DNA from: Mesotoga sp. BH458_6_3_2_1
GTDB lineage: Bacteria > Thermotogota > Thermotogae > Petrotogales > Kosmotogaceae
NCBI RefSeq assembly: GCF_003664995.1
Contig: NZ_JFHL01000013.1
Coordinates: 1 to 64,000 of the forward strand
Direction of reading: 5' to 3'
Length of the DNA stretch: 64,000 nucleotides
A program made the position numbers and the translations under genes. Positions 49,571-58,718 of the stretch are shown here, piece by piece (the stretch's first letter is position 1; each line of letters begins with the position of its first letter). Below the pieces are notes generated by a model, which was given only the letters and a program-made list of their open reading frames with translations, was not told the origin of the DNA and ran no database searches.

Positions 49571-50698
49571 TCAATCTACAACCCTCGAATTCTTGAGCTT
49601 TGCAATTTGCTGTAGAAGTTTCTTCTCCTTGCTTGAAGGTTTGCCAATATTGACTCTTACAGTTACCAGGAGATCTCCGCGCCTACCTCCAGATACACTG
49701 GGAACGCCGAGATTCTTCATTCTGAAGACCGTGTTGGGACTTGTCCCCGCCGGGACTTTTAGGGTCTCCGTTCCTCCCTCGGGAAGCTGAACCTCTGACG
49801 TGGTACCCAGAGCCGCTTCAACATAGTCTATCTCTTTGCTGACATAAAGATCATTCCCGCTACGCCTAAATTCTGTGGGCATTTCGACCCTCACACTGAC
49901 GTAAAGATCGCCATACGGGCCTCCATTCTGTCCTGCATTCCCATGACCACCAATCCTTAGGGTTGCACCATTTTCAACACCGGCGGGAATAGTCACACTG
50001 ACCTTGTGTCTCTCCTTCTCAAAGCCTCTTCCACCGCAAACACCACATCGCTTGTCTATTATTCTTCCTGAACCATTGCAGGTGTTGCAGGCATGAGTAT
50101 TGCTGAACATACCAAAGAATGATCTATGCTCTTCCTTCACGTAACCGCTGCCGTTACACGTAGGACAGGTTCTATAACTTGTGCCACCCTCTGCACCCGT
50201 TCCGTTACAGCTTTGACAGACCTTGTTCCTGTCGTACTCGAGAACTACTTTCTTCCCCAGGATTACGTCTCTCAGCTCAATAACGACCGACGCGTGAATA
50301 TCCTCTCCCCTGACCGCTCTCGGACCCTGAGATCTGCTCGTAGCACCGGATCTGTTTCCTCCAAAGAAAACGTCGAAGACATCCTGGAAATCCCCAAAGA
50401 TGTCATCGAAACTCCCTCCGGCATTACCCGGAGTCCTCCCCGAACCGCGGCTGAAGGAAGAGGGGTCGCCAACATATCCGAAACGGTCGAACATTGCCCT
50501 CTTTTCCTTGTCGGAGAGAACCTCATACGCCTCCTGGATTTCTTTGAACTTCGATTCTGCATCCTTCTTACTGGATCCCTTATAGGCGTCAGGATGCCAT
50601 TCCTTGACCAGTTTCCTGTAGGCCTTTCTTATATCTTCATCGGAAGCGTTTCGAGAGACTCCGAGAATCTCATAATAATCTTTTCTTGACTGAGCCAT
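49571..50698 (-). CDS. dnaJ: Chaperone DnaJ
   Basis: A 375-residue co-chaperone that stimulates DnaK ATPase and hands over unfolded clients. The J domain (about 7-75) has the HPD triad (KEWHPDAYKG), followed by a Gly/Phe-rich linker, four CxxCxGxG zinc repeats (CQSCNGTG, CPTCNGSG, CNTCNGSG, CGVCGGRG at about 150-220) and the C-terminal substrate domains. Full domain order of a type I DnaJ. dnaK is not in this window. It lies 21 bases after grpE. Confidence 0.96.
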   Translation of the reverse strand: MAQSRKDYYEILGVSRNASDEDIRKAYRKLVKEWHPDAYKGSSKKDAESKFKEIQEAYEVLSDKEKRAMFDRFGYVGDPSSFSRGSGRTPGNAGGSFDDIFGDFQDVFDVFFGGNRSGATSRSQGPRAVRGEDIHASVVIELRDVILGKKVVLEYDRNKVCQSCNGTGAEGGTSYRTCPTCNGSGYVKEEHRSFFGMFSNTHACNTCNGSGRIIDKRCGVCGGRGFEKERHKVSVTIPAGVENGATLRIGGHGNAGQNGGPYGDLYVSVRVEMPTEFRRSGNDLYVSKEIDYVEAALGTTSEVQLPEGGTETLKVPAGTSPNTVFRMKNLGVPSVSGGRRGDLLVTVRVNIGKPSSKEKKLLQQIAKLKNSRVVD

Positions 50699-50719
50699 CT
50701 ATATCACCACCGAAGGCTC

Positions 50720-51370
50720 TCATTCGAACTCGGAAGAGTTGTTTACGGCAACAACGACTCTAGCAGGCTTGAGAACCTTACCATTCAATTTATATCCGCT
50801 TTTCACAACACCAAACACGGCCATGTCCGGAACCTCTTCTGAAGAAACGGTCCCCTCGACCTCATGGGAAAAGGGGTCAAAGGGCTTACCGATCTCGGGG
50901 ATTATTAGGGAGAGCCCTTCGTCAAACATTAGCCGCTCGATAGATTTGTGAATCAATCTGATACCCGAGACTAGACCCTCGCTTGAATCTTCTGTGTTTT
51001 CCAGGGCACGTCCAAGATTATCGTATACATCTATTAGTTTGAGAATCGTCCTCTCTTTGTGTCTCTTTGAATTCTCTTCAGACTCTCGAATCAGGGCATT
51101 TCTGTAGTTGATGAATTCCGCTCTAAGTCTCGCATTCTCTTCCTTAAGAGCTCTTATCTCATTCTTCAAAACTTCTGACTCGTCTATCTCTGACTCTTCT
51201 ACAGAGGCATTTGGCTTTTCATCGCTCACTTCTTGGGCATCCTTCATTCCTTCTATTTCTGACTCTTCGCGGACTTCGGATTCCTGTATCTTGTTCTCTC
51301 CAAGTCTTTCTTTCTCATCGAATTCCTTTCTGATTTCTTCAAGATTCTTCTCGTCTCTGTCTTGCATCAT
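50720..51370 (-). CDS. grpE: Nucleotide exchange factor GrpE
   Basis: A 216-residue exchange factor for DnaK. A long Glu/Lys-rich N-terminal coil (about 1-95) is followed by the core FINYRNALIRESEENSKR and the conserved LIDVYDNLGRALEN and FDPFSHEVEGTV segments, ending in the small beta domain with GYKLNGKVLKPARVVVA. The N-terminal extension is longer and more acidic than in E. coli (197 residues). It starts 12 bases after the hrcA stop and is part of the same transcript. Confidence 0.95.
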   Translation of the reverse strand: MMQDRDEKNLEEIRKEFDEKERLGENKIQESEVREESEIEGMKDAQEVSDEKPNASVEESEIDESEVLKNEIRALKEENARLRAEFINYRNALIRESEENSKRHKERTILKLIDVYDNLGRALENTEDSSEGLVSGIRLIHKSIERLMFDEGLSLIIPEIGKPFDPFSHEVEGTVSSEEVPDMAVFGVVKSGYKLNGKVLKPARVVVAVNNSSEFE

Positions 51371-51382
51371 ATTGCTTTCCTC

Positions 51383-52426
51383 CTATCTATTCGAAAAAAC
51401 CTCTGATAATCTATTTATTGAAAAGCTCAAGTACGCGTTTATCTTCTCGTAGTAGGTCAGCTTTGGCGAAATAATGAAGACATATCCTATCTTCTCATTC
51501 TTTCTTGTATATGGGGAGGCAAATACTGCGAAGTTCTTTAGTTCATCCCTTCCAACTTCATCGCCTATGAAGACCCTGTAATCATCAAATTCACCAAAGG
51601 AACTCAGCAACAACTCAAGATTCCTCGGATTTTCGACAGATTTTACCAGCCCAGAGATATCTGAAGAATCTAGATGGTCGTTCGAAATAATGAACTCGAG
51701 GCCGTACTTGTAGTACTTCTCTTCGTCTTCCTTCTCAAAAATGCTCTGTAAGAAGTGTATAATATCCTGCAATCTTCTGTCGTGCCACTGGTCGTATCTA
51801 AGCTCGACATTCTTGATTCCCTTTCTTATCTCACCGATCGTCTTTCCCACAACGGCCATATTTACGTACTTCTGAAAACTCGAAATATCGAAATCGCTGG
51901 TTCCCACAAAGACAGTAGTATTGAGGCTGACTCCAAGATCGGTGACTATTGACACATTGAGGTAGCCATCGGTTATCTTCGAAATCGCTACGCTGTTAAC
52001 AAGTAAGCTATCAAACTTGGGTTTCTCAATCACCACGAATCCCGACACGGCACGGGCAAGTATCCTTGTCATCCCCTGCAAGAGATGCTCCACATCACCG
52101 ACAATGCTTGTCTGTCTTATAGCTATCGCAACATTGCTTTCCTGAAGATCATCCGTGATAGTCCTTACCGAATCAAGGTAGAACCTAAACCCCTTGTCCG
52201 TCAGAACACGGCCCGCAGAGGTGTGCGGCTGGTATATGTATCCGAGAAACTCGAGTTTTCTCATATCATTTCTTACTGTTGCAGAACTGAACTTGAGATT
52301 AGAGTGCTCCAGAACCTGCTTAGAACTCACAGGTTTTCCAGAAGAGATGTATTCTCTAGAAACGCAGTATAGCACCCTTATCTGCCTGGGATTCAGTTCT
52401 GGGCCACCTGTTCGTTTTTTCGACAC
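51383..52426 (-). CDS. hrcA: Heat-inducible transcription repressor HrcA
   Basis: A 347-residue repressor that binds CIRCE operators and is held active by GroEL. The winged helix opens with LNPRQIRVLYCVSREYISSG and contains SSATVRNDMRKLEFLGYI (recognition helix), then QPHTSAGRVLTDKGFRFY; the GAF-like dimer domain follows. The GTG start (52424-52426) touches the CIRCE at 52427-52453, whose second arm and spacer provide GGGAGGGAG as ribosome site. It thus regulates its own transcript, which continues into grpE and dnaJ. Confidence 0.95.
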   Translation of the reverse strand: MSKKRTGGPELNPRQIRVLYCVSREYISSGKPVSSKQVLEHSNLKFSSATVRNDMRKLEFLGYIYQPHTSAGRVLTDKGFRFYLDSVRTITDDLQESNVAIAIRQTSIVGDVEHLLQGMTRILARAVSGFVVIEKPKFDSLLVNSVAISKITDGYLNVSIVTDLGVSLNTTVFVGTSDFDISSFQKYVNMAVVGKTIGEIRKGIKNVELRYDQWHDRRLQDIIHFLQSIFEKEDEEKYYKYGLEFIISNDHLDSSDISGLVKSVENPRNLELLLSSFGEFDDYRVFIGDEVGRDELKNFAVFASPYTRKNEKIGYVFIISPKLTYYEKINAYLSFSINRLSEVFSNR

Positions 52427-52453
52427 TTAGCACTCCCTCCCATAGACTGCTAA
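52427..52453 (-). promoter_or_regulatory. CIRCE operator
   Basis: TTAGCACTC-N9-GACTGCTAA matches the consensus TTAGCACTC-N9-GAGTGCTAA in 17 of 18 arm bases. It lies between the hrcA -10 box and start codon. On the transcript strand the ribosome site GGGAGGGAG lies across the spacer and arm. Confidence 0.95.
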
Positions 52454-52456
52454 TAA

Positions 52457-52485
52457 ATGTTACCATATGCCGCCTCTGTTGTCAA
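52457..52485 (-). promoter_or_regulatory. Promoter of hrcA-grpE-dnaJ
   Basis: On the minus strand TTGACA (52480-52485), 17 bases, TAACAT (52457-52462), with the CIRCE three bases downstream. Confidence 0.85.
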
Positions 52486-52507
52486 CTTCAGAGACCGATG
52501 ATACAAT
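52479..52507 (+). promoter_or_regulatory. Promoter of the mur cluster
   Basis: TTGTCA (52479-52484), 17 bases, TACAAT (52502-52507), 26 bases before the murE ATG. The -35 hexamer overlaps the divergent hrcA -35 in five of six positions. Confidence 0.75.
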
Positions 52508-52533
52508 CAATAAGAGCGAAAGGGGTGTGATCA

Positions 52534-54030
52534 ATGAGGTTATCTCAGGTCATAGAACTCCTCGGCAACAGTGTTCTTCAGGTGGTGAATCCCGGCAACA
52601 TCGATCCGGAATTTGATCATATTGAGAGTGACTCAAGGGTTCTTAGAGAGAAAAACCTCTTCATATGCATCAAGGGCACGAGTTTCGATTCACATCTGAT
52701 TGCGAGGGAACTTCAGAGGAAGGGCGCGGTCGCTTTGATTGCGGAAATGCCGATAGAAGACGAGGAAGTGAGTGTTCCTGTTGTTTATGTTAAGAGTTCT
52801 CGTTTTGTAGAGGCATTGCTTACCATGGAAGAGTACAGCCATCCTTACAGAAAGCTAACCACTATCGGTGTAACTGGCACAAACGGGAAGACAACCATCA
52901 CGACCCTGATCTACCATGTTCTCTCTTCATTTGAAAGAAAGGCATCATTGATAGGCACCGTAAGAAATGTTGTGGGTGAAAGTATATATTCGAACCCAAA
53001 AAACACGACTCCCGGGCCCGTTGAACTGGCGAAACTTCTCCAGCTTTCCGCCAAGATGAAGAGCGAGTATTTCATAATGGAGGTCTCTTCTCACTCGCTT
53101 TCAATGAACAGGGTAGAGGGAATGCGCTTCGATGTTGGAATAATAAGCAACGTGACCAGAGATCACCTGGATTTTCACCCCACCTTTGACGACTACTACA
53201 GGTCTAAAATGAGGATGTTCTCTTTGTTGAAGGCAAATGGTATCGCCATCGCAAATGGTGACAAGGTGAACATTGCAGACATCCACATTGCCAGAAACAG
53301 AATCACTACTTACGGTTTTGGCGATGAGTCGGATTACAGGATCGAGAATCTGGATATTTCGCGAACGGGAATGGATTTTACGATACAAACTCCTTACGGC
53401 TCCTCGCACAGAATATATTCGAGACTGATTGGAGAACACAATGCTTACAACATTGCGGCCGCCATTGCCGCTCTAAATTCACTTAATTACGACCTTGATC
53501 ACATAGCAAAAGCAATCTCCTCTTTTGGAGGCGTCCCTGGAAGATTCGAGTTTGTCGAGGAAGCAACTAAATACGGCTTCGATGTTGTAATTGACTTCGC
53601 GCATACGCCAGACGCTATGGAAAAACTTCTGAAAACTGCCAGAAGGCTGACTCCGGGAAGGCTAATTCTTGTCTTTGGAGCCGGTGGTTCGGCCGACAAA
53701 GGAAAGCGGCCGTTGATGGCAGGGGTCTCTTCGAAATTCAGTGACGTGGTTATTCTAACTTCCGACGATCCAAAGCTTGATGACCCTGTAGAAATTCTCC
53801 AGGATCTTGAAAGCGGTGTGGACAAGTTCAAGCCGTATCTGGTCATTCCCGACAGACGGGAGGCAATATCAGTTGCACTTACGCTGGCGAACCGCCAGGA
53901 TATGGTTTTGATAGCCGGACGCGGTCATGAAGACTTTCAGATTCTACGCGACAGAAAGGTTCCCTTCAACGACAAACTTGTAGTGAAGGACATACTTGAG
54001 AGTAAGTTCCGGAGGCACATTAAGAAGTGA
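52534..54030 (+). CDS. murE: UDP-N-acetylmuramoyl-tripeptide synthetase MurE
   Basis: A 498-residue Mur ligase adding the third stem-peptide residue to UDP-MurNAc-L-Ala-D-Glu. The ATP loop is GVTGTNGKTT; GPVELAKLLQLS and DFAHTPDAMEKLL are family blocks. The amino-acid-selecting motif, DNPR in meso-diaminopimelate enzymes, reads DDPK (LTSDDPKLDDP). Thermotoga MurE, with DDPR, is known to add L- and D-lysine, so a lysine-type substrate is plausible. ATG 52534 follows AAAGGGGTG. The stop overlaps murF (GTGA). Confidence 0.95.
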   Translation: MRLSQVIELLGNSVLQVVNPGNIDPEFDHIESDSRVLREKNLFICIKGTSFDSHLIARELQRKGAVALIAEMPIEDEEVSVPVVYVKSSRFVEALLTMEEYSHPYRKLTTIGVTGTNGKTTITTLIYHVLSSFERKASLIGTVRNVVGESIYSNPKNTTPGPVELAKLLQLSAKMKSEYFIMEVSSHSLSMNRVEGMRFDVGIISNVTRDHLDFHPTFDDYYRSKMRMFSLLKANGIAIANGDKVNIADIHIARNRITTYGFGDESDYRIENLDISRTGMDFTIQTPYGSSHRIYSRLIGEHNAYNIAAAIAALNSLNYDLDHIAKAISSFGGVPGRFEFVEEATKYGFDVVIDFAHTPDAMEKLLKTARRLTPGRLILVFGAGGSADKGKRPLMAGVSSKFSDVVILTSDDPKLDDPVEILQDLESGVDKFKPYLVIPDRREAISVALTLANRQDMVLIAGRGHEDFQILRDRKVPFNDKLVVKDILESKFRRHIKK

Positions 54031-55352
54031 CACCGAAATCGGCGGTTGAAGAGTTTTTGATTCACACAGAAGAGAGACCGATAGTAATTGATTCAAGAAG
54101 AGTGTCGGACGGTGATGTCTTCGTGGGGCTGGAGGGCGAACGTGTGGACGGTAACGACTTCGTTGACGAAGCCCTTTCGGCAGGAGCTTTCCTGGTCTTC
54201 GCTAATAGGTCATCTGCAAGCAGTAGAGTAATAACGGTTGACGATACTAAAGAACTATTGATGGAAGCGGCGAGAAAAGTCCTGTCTCGAGCAAAACTCA
54301 AGAGCAGGATCGGAATCACTGGTTCCAACGGGAAGACCACAACGAAGGAGATAACGGCGCATCTTCTTTCAAAACTTGGAAAGACCTTCAAAACGGCCGG
54401 TAACTTGAACACTGAAATTGGGCTGCCTTTGTCGCTACTCGAAAACAGGAGAAGGCTCCTCTCATCTCAATATGGAGTCTTCGAATTCGGGACAAGTGCT
54501 AGGGGAGACATAAAGAGACTTGTCGATCTGGTGGAACCAGATCTTTGCGTACTTCTCAACGTCGGAACTGCTCATGTGGGGAACTTCAAACACCCAGAAG
54601 AACTGCTGCTGGAGAAGCTCTCAATATTCGATTCGAGAAGGCTTTCCAAAGCAATACTGGGAGGGTGTGATGAAAGGCTTAGAGAGTTTGCCGCCAGCTT
54701 AACGGTCGAGAAAGCCCTCTTTGGAAGAAGTGACGCCGACTTTTCCATAATTGACTTCTCATACGACGGGTGCGACACGATGCTACACTTCGACTGTCAA
54801 GGTGATCGTTTTGCCAGACTAAAAGGCGTTTGGAGCTATGGCCAGCTAATGGATCTTGGTGCCGCTTATCTTGTGACACTGTTTGCGGGCCTCCCCGAGC
54901 CTTCTATCTTCCTTAATGACTTCAGATTACCTTTCAAGGACAGATTTTCTGTCGAGACTCTCCATGGAATCACCCTGATAAGTGATTTCTACAATAGCAG
55001 CCTCGAATCCTGGGAATCGGCATTGCTATCGATTGAGAAACTCCGGCACTTAAGGAAGATCGCGGTTGCAGGTTCAATACTAGAACAGGGTAAAGAGGAG
55101 ACGCGAACTCATGAGAAACTTGGAAAGCTCTTGAAGAGTTTCGACAAAACGGTCCTGTTCAATCAGGACAAAGCAATCGAAGGGGCTTCAAAGAATATTG
55201 AGCCTTCCCTGGTGAGCAGCGAAATTAAGGAAGTGGCTTCCTGGCTACAAAGAAACGTCATGCCAGGAGATCTGATCTTCTTCAAAGCCTCAAGAGCAGT
55301 AGCTCTGGAGAGAGTTTACGAATCATTTCTGGAGCTGATTCGAAATGCCTAA
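54027..55352 (+). CDS. murF: UDP-MurNAc-tripeptide D-alanyl-D-alanine ligase MurF
   Basis: A 441-residue Mur ligase that adds D-Ala-D-Ala to complete the pentapeptide precursor. ATP loop GITGSNGKTTTKE, then FEFGTSARGDIKRL and LNVGTAHVGNF, which are typical MurF blocks; the C-terminal domain has SDFYNSSLESWESAL in place of the common DDYNANP-like block. The start is GTG 54027 with GGAGG at 54011-54015 and overlaps murE by four bases. D-Ala-D-Ala ligase is not in the window. Confidence 0.94.
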   Translation: MTPKSAVEEFLIHTEERPIVIDSRRVSDGDVFVGLEGERVDGNDFVDEALSAGAFLVFANRSSASSRVITVDDTKELLMEAARKVLSRAKLKSRIGITGSNGKTTTKEITAHLLSKLGKTFKTAGNLNTEIGLPLSLLENRRRLLSSQYGVFEFGTSARGDIKRLVDLVEPDLCVLLNVGTAHVGNFKHPEELLLEKLSIFDSRRLSKAILGGCDERLREFAASLTVEKALFGRSDADFSIIDFSYDGCDTMLHFDCQGDRFARLKGVWSYGQLMDLGAAYLVTLFAGLPEPSIFLNDFRLPFKDRFSVETLHGITLISDFYNSSLESWESALLSIEKLRHLRKIAVAGSILEQGKEETRTHEKLGKLLKSFDKTVLFNQDKAIEGASKNIEPSLVSSEIKEVASWLQRNVMPGDLIFFKASRAVALERVYESFLELIRNA

Positions 55353-56271
55353 AGAAGCCTTCTCCTTTCTTCTGACCTTCCTGTTGAGCGCACTTGCCAT
55401 CGAACCCTTCAAGAGATACCAGCGAAGGAAGAGGATCGGTCAATATATTCGAGAGGAAGGGCCGGATCTTCACAATTACAAAACCGGAACGCCCACGGCG
55501 GCGGGGATCATTCTCCTTCCCATCGCGCTCGCTGTAGCTTTGATCTTTTCCTTCAGAGTCGAGATCCTGATCGTGATACTCTCCGGCGTGCTCTTTGGCA
55601 TTATTGGACTTGTAGACGACCTTTCGAAGATCGTTAAGAAGAACGCGTCTGGCCTGAGCGGCAGAAAGAAACTACTGCTGCAGTTGTTGTCGGCCTCTAT
55701 AATTGTCTTTCTTATCCAGCTTGTCAATCCGCACACTTACATGGCGCTTCCGCTTCTCGGGAAGATTGACTTCGGTTTTGCCTACTATCCTATCTCGGCA
55801 GTAATAATAGCTGGAATGAGCAATGCAGTTAACCTCTCTGATGGAGTTGACGGACTTGCCGGTTCGATGTTTATTTTCTCACTTGCTCCGATGCTCATGC
55901 TTCCTGTCTGGCAAAACGGAATAATCGCACCGATTTGCGGTGCTCTCGCAGGGTTTCTATGGCACAACTGGTTTCCAGCCACTGTTTTTATGGGAGATAC
56001 CGGATCGATAGGATTGGGTGGAATGATAGCTGTCATGTTTTCCGTGGACGGCCGGGAAGGCTATCTCCTCTTCTTTGGCATGATGTTCCTTGTCGAGATG
56101 TTCAGCGTCATCATCCAAGTTTTTTCCTTTAAAATCTTTGGAAAGAGGGTGTTCAAAATGTCTCCCATACACCATCACTTCGAACTTTCAAACTGGAAAG
56201 AAAGTAAAATTGCCTTCAGATTTTCGTTGATCGCTTTCATTGGAGCAGTCTTTGGACTGCTCACCTGGTAG
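55345..56271 (+). CDS. mraY: Phospho-N-acetylmuramoyl-pentapeptide transferase MraY
   Basis: A 308-residue polytopic membrane enzyme that transfers the pentapeptide-MurNAc-phosphate to undecaprenyl phosphate, giving lipid I. About ten TM helices. Catalytic aspartates lie in GLVDDLSKI and NLSDGVDGLAG, and the cytosolic PIHHHFEL loop carries the histidine cluster. GTPTAAG near the N-terminus is also conserved. Slightly shorter than the usual 320-360 residues. It overlaps murF by eight bases. Confidence 0.95.
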   Translation: MPKEAFSFLLTFLLSALAIEPFKRYQRRKRIGQYIREEGPDLHNYKTGTPTAAGIILLPIALAVALIFSFRVEILIVILSGVLFGIIGLVDDLSKIVKKNASGLSGRKKLLLQLLSASIIVFLIQLVNPHTYMALPLLGKIDFGFAYYPISAVIIAGMSNAVNLSDGVDGLAGSMFIFSLAPMLMLPVWQNGIIAPICGALAGFLWHNWFPATVFMGDTGSIGLGGMIAVMFSVDGREGYLLFFGMMFLVEMFSVIIQVFSFKIFGKRVFKMSPIHHHFELSNWKESKIAFRFSLIAFIGAVFGLLTW

Positions 56272-56280
56272 GTGCGTTTG

Positions 56281-57606
56281 ATGCTGAAAGGTAAGATCGG
56301 GTTCGTGGGATTCGGGATATCTAATCAGAAGCTCCTAACTACTTTTGTTGAACAAAGGGATCCACTAGCTCTGTTTGTTTCCGACAGTGGCACTATAGTG
56401 CCAGAAGCAAAGACGCTCATGAAAGAACATTCTATAGAATTTGAAGAGGATGGGCATACAGATAAGCTGTATGAGTGCGATTCTTTCATCGTTTCACCCG
56501 GCGTTTCACCCTTTTCCGAAGTTGGCAGTAGAATAATCAACTCGGGCAAGTACTTTACGACCGAGCTTGAAGTCTCTCTAGACAGACTGTGGTCGAAGCC
56601 CAGGGGAACCGTGATAGGTATTACCGGAACAAATGGAAAATCTACAACCGTAACTATGTTAAACCACATCATCTCCGGAAAGAGACGAAAGGTCTTTCAG
56701 GGAGGAAATCTGGGAGATCCTCTTGCCGGAATTGCAGGCGAAGACTTCGATTACTACGTTCTCGAAGTCAGTTCATTTCAGCTTAGATGGTTTGCAGAGG
56801 AGCAGAAGCGTTTTCATCTCTCTGCGATCATAAATCTGGGAGAAGACCATCTCGACTACCATAAAGGCATCGATGATTACTTCAAATCCAAGCTCCGGCT
56901 TGCAAAAATGACCGAGGGTGTGACTCTTCTTCCAGAGAGAATTCTAGATAGTCATAAAGAGTCTCTTGCCGGCTGCAAGCTTCGATTGTTTTCGATGTCG
57001 GACTCGGGAGACGATACTTTCGACAGGGAAAACTTGAGAATCTCCGGTGCAGAGTTCAAGACGGCAGATCTTCCATACCTCGGTCTACATAACTTCGAGA
57101 ATACACTGGTAGTTCTGATGATCTCACAACTCATCGGCCTATCGGCCGAAGATGTTTTCCAAGAGCTGAAAAGCTACTCTTTTCTCTCTCACAGGCTCGA
57201 GCTAGTAAGAGAGTTTGAAGGTGTGAAGTACTACGACGATTCGAAGGCGACCAACGCCCACGCAGTCAGTGCCGCTCTGAGAAATTTCGAACTGTCGAAA
57301 ACAATTCTGATTCTCGGGGGTCAGGAGAAAGATGAGACATATGTCGAGTTGATCGAACAGTTAGGTCAACTGAAACACGTTGTCATGATGGGAACCTCAA
57401 TGAGGACATTATCTGCTAAACTTCAAATGAGGGGAATCCCCTTTTCTGATGCGGGGAACATGGCCGACGCAGTTTCCATAAGCAAACGGATTTCCCAAGA
57501 CGGCGATTGCGTGGTTCTGAGCCCGGCAGGGTCTAGCTTCGATCTTTACAGGAATTACGGAGAGAGAGGTAATCATTTCAGAGAGATTGTAAACGCATTG
57601 GAGTGA
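56281..57606 (+). CDS. murD: UDP-N-acetylmuramoylalanine-D-glutamate ligase MurD
   Basis: A 441-residue Mur ligase adding D-Glu to UDP-MurNAc-L-Ala. The N-terminal Rossmann-like domain begins GKIGFVGFGISNQ; the ATP loop is GITGTNGKSTTVTML; YYDDSKATNAHAV is the typical C-terminal block, and VVLSPAGSSFDLY the closing one. ATG 56281 is favoured with AGGTG six bases upstream; a GTG at 56272 directly after the mraY stop is in frame and is an alternative giving three extra residues. Confidence 0.95.
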   Translation: MLKGKIGFVGFGISNQKLLTTFVEQRDPLALFVSDSGTIVPEAKTLMKEHSIEFEEDGHTDKLYECDSFIVSPGVSPFSEVGSRIINSGKYFTTELEVSLDRLWSKPRGTVIGITGTNGKSTTVTMLNHIISGKRRKVFQGGNLGDPLAGIAGEDFDYYVLEVSSFQLRWFAEEQKRFHLSAIINLGEDHLDYHKGIDDYFKSKLRLAKMTEGVTLLPERILDSHKESLAGCKLRLFSMSDSGDDTFDRENLRISGAEFKTADLPYLGLHNFENTLVVLMISQLIGLSAEDVFQELKSYSFLSHRLELVREFEGVKYYDDSKATNAHAVSAALRNFELSKTILILGGQEKDETYVELIEQLGQLKHVVMMGTSMRTLSAKLQMRGIPFSDAGNMADAVSISKRISQDGDCVVLSPAGSSFDLYRNYGERGNHFREIVNALE

Positions 57607-57608
57607 TC

Positions 57609-58718
57609 ATGAAGAGAACGTATCTAATGCTGGCGCTGTATTCAAGTGTCTTCATTATATTTGGACTAGTCTTCATTTACAGCGCCGGAATAAGCATGGA
57701 GGCGAGGCATCCCGGAGTAACTGCTTCTGAGTTTCTTGAGAGGCAGCTGATTGCCTTTGCTATAGGGCTCGCGGGTGCGCTGATAATTATTTATATGAAG
57801 GGCTCCTGGCACTTCAAGAGAGCCTTCACAGTTTACTATCCACTTACGCTAATACTGCTTGTCGCCGTTCTCTTTTTTGCCGACAGGGGTGGTTCACACA
57901 GGTGGATAGATATCGGAAGCTTTTCTCTCCAGATTTCGGAGTTTGCAAAGATCTCTCTGTTGATCGTACTCGCTAAATACTTCGGAGGACTTAAGAAGAG
58001 AAATTTTCTTAACACTTTCCTGATTCCGCTTGGAATTCTTGCTCCACTTGCAATGCTCGTCTTCATCGAACCGGACCTCTCGACCACGGGCATCATGGTT
58101 GCGATAACACTTGTAATGATGATAATCGGCGGGATCAAAATGCGATACATAGGTCTTGCGTTGATCTTCGTAGTTATTCTGCTTCTTGTTCTCTACAGCG
58201 GTGGATTCATAGAAGAATATCAGATTCAGAGAATAACTTCATTTTTGTCCTCCTTTACTGGCGAGGAACATGAACAGGTTTCGTACTCGCTGATGGCAAT
58301 CTCTTCCGGCGGACTCACAGGCAAGGGGCTTGGAATGGGGCTGGTCAAGTACTACCTTCCGGTTAGTTACTCCGACTTCATATTTGCAGTCATTGGAGAG
58401 GAGCTCGGCCTAATTGGCCTGCTTGTGCTGATGCTTGCATATGTGGGCTTCATAAGGGAGCTCATCGTCGCTGGACTGAGGGGCTCGACCGCTCTCGAAG
58501 GCAAACTCTACATAGTCGGATTCGCTCTTTACATAATGATCCAGGCAACCATCAACATAGCTGTCAATCTCGGCCTTTTCCCGGCAACCGGTGTTACCCT
58601 GCCATTTGTAAGCTCCGGCGGTTCTTCGATCATGTCCTTGATGATCGGATACGGTCTGGTCTTCTCCATACTCATCGAATCGGAAGAAGAAAAGGAAAAA
58701 GAGAATGCAAAAGCTTAA
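57609..58718 (+). CDS. ftsW: SEDS-family protein FtsW
   Basis: A 369-residue membrane protein with about ten TM helices, the septal peptidoglycan polymerase of the divisome. HRWIDIGSFSLQISEFAKI, EPDLSTTGIMVAITL and the C-terminal GVTLPFVSSGGSSIMSLM blocks are diagnostic of FtsW/RodA. Its place between murD and murG favours FtsW over RodA. ATG 57609 follows GGAGTGATC overlapping the murD stop. It overlaps murG by 14 bases. Confidence 0.92.
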   Translation: MKRTYLMLALYSSVFIIFGLVFIYSAGISMEARHPGVTASEFLERQLIAFAIGLAGALIIIYMKGSWHFKRAFTVYYPLTLILLVAVLFFADRGGSHRWIDIGSFSLQISEFAKISLLIVLAKYFGGLKKRNFLNTFLIPLGILAPLAMLVFIEPDLSTTGIMVAITLVMMIIGGIKMRYIGLALIFVVILLLVLYSGGFIEEYQIQRITSFLSSFTGEEHEQVSYSLMAISSGGLTGKGLGMGLVKYYLPVSYSDFIFAVIGEELGLIGLLVLMLAYVGFIRELIVAGLRGSTALEGKLYIVGFALYIMIQATINIAVNLGLFPATGVTLPFVSSGGSSIMSLMIGYGLVFSILIESEEEKEKENAKA

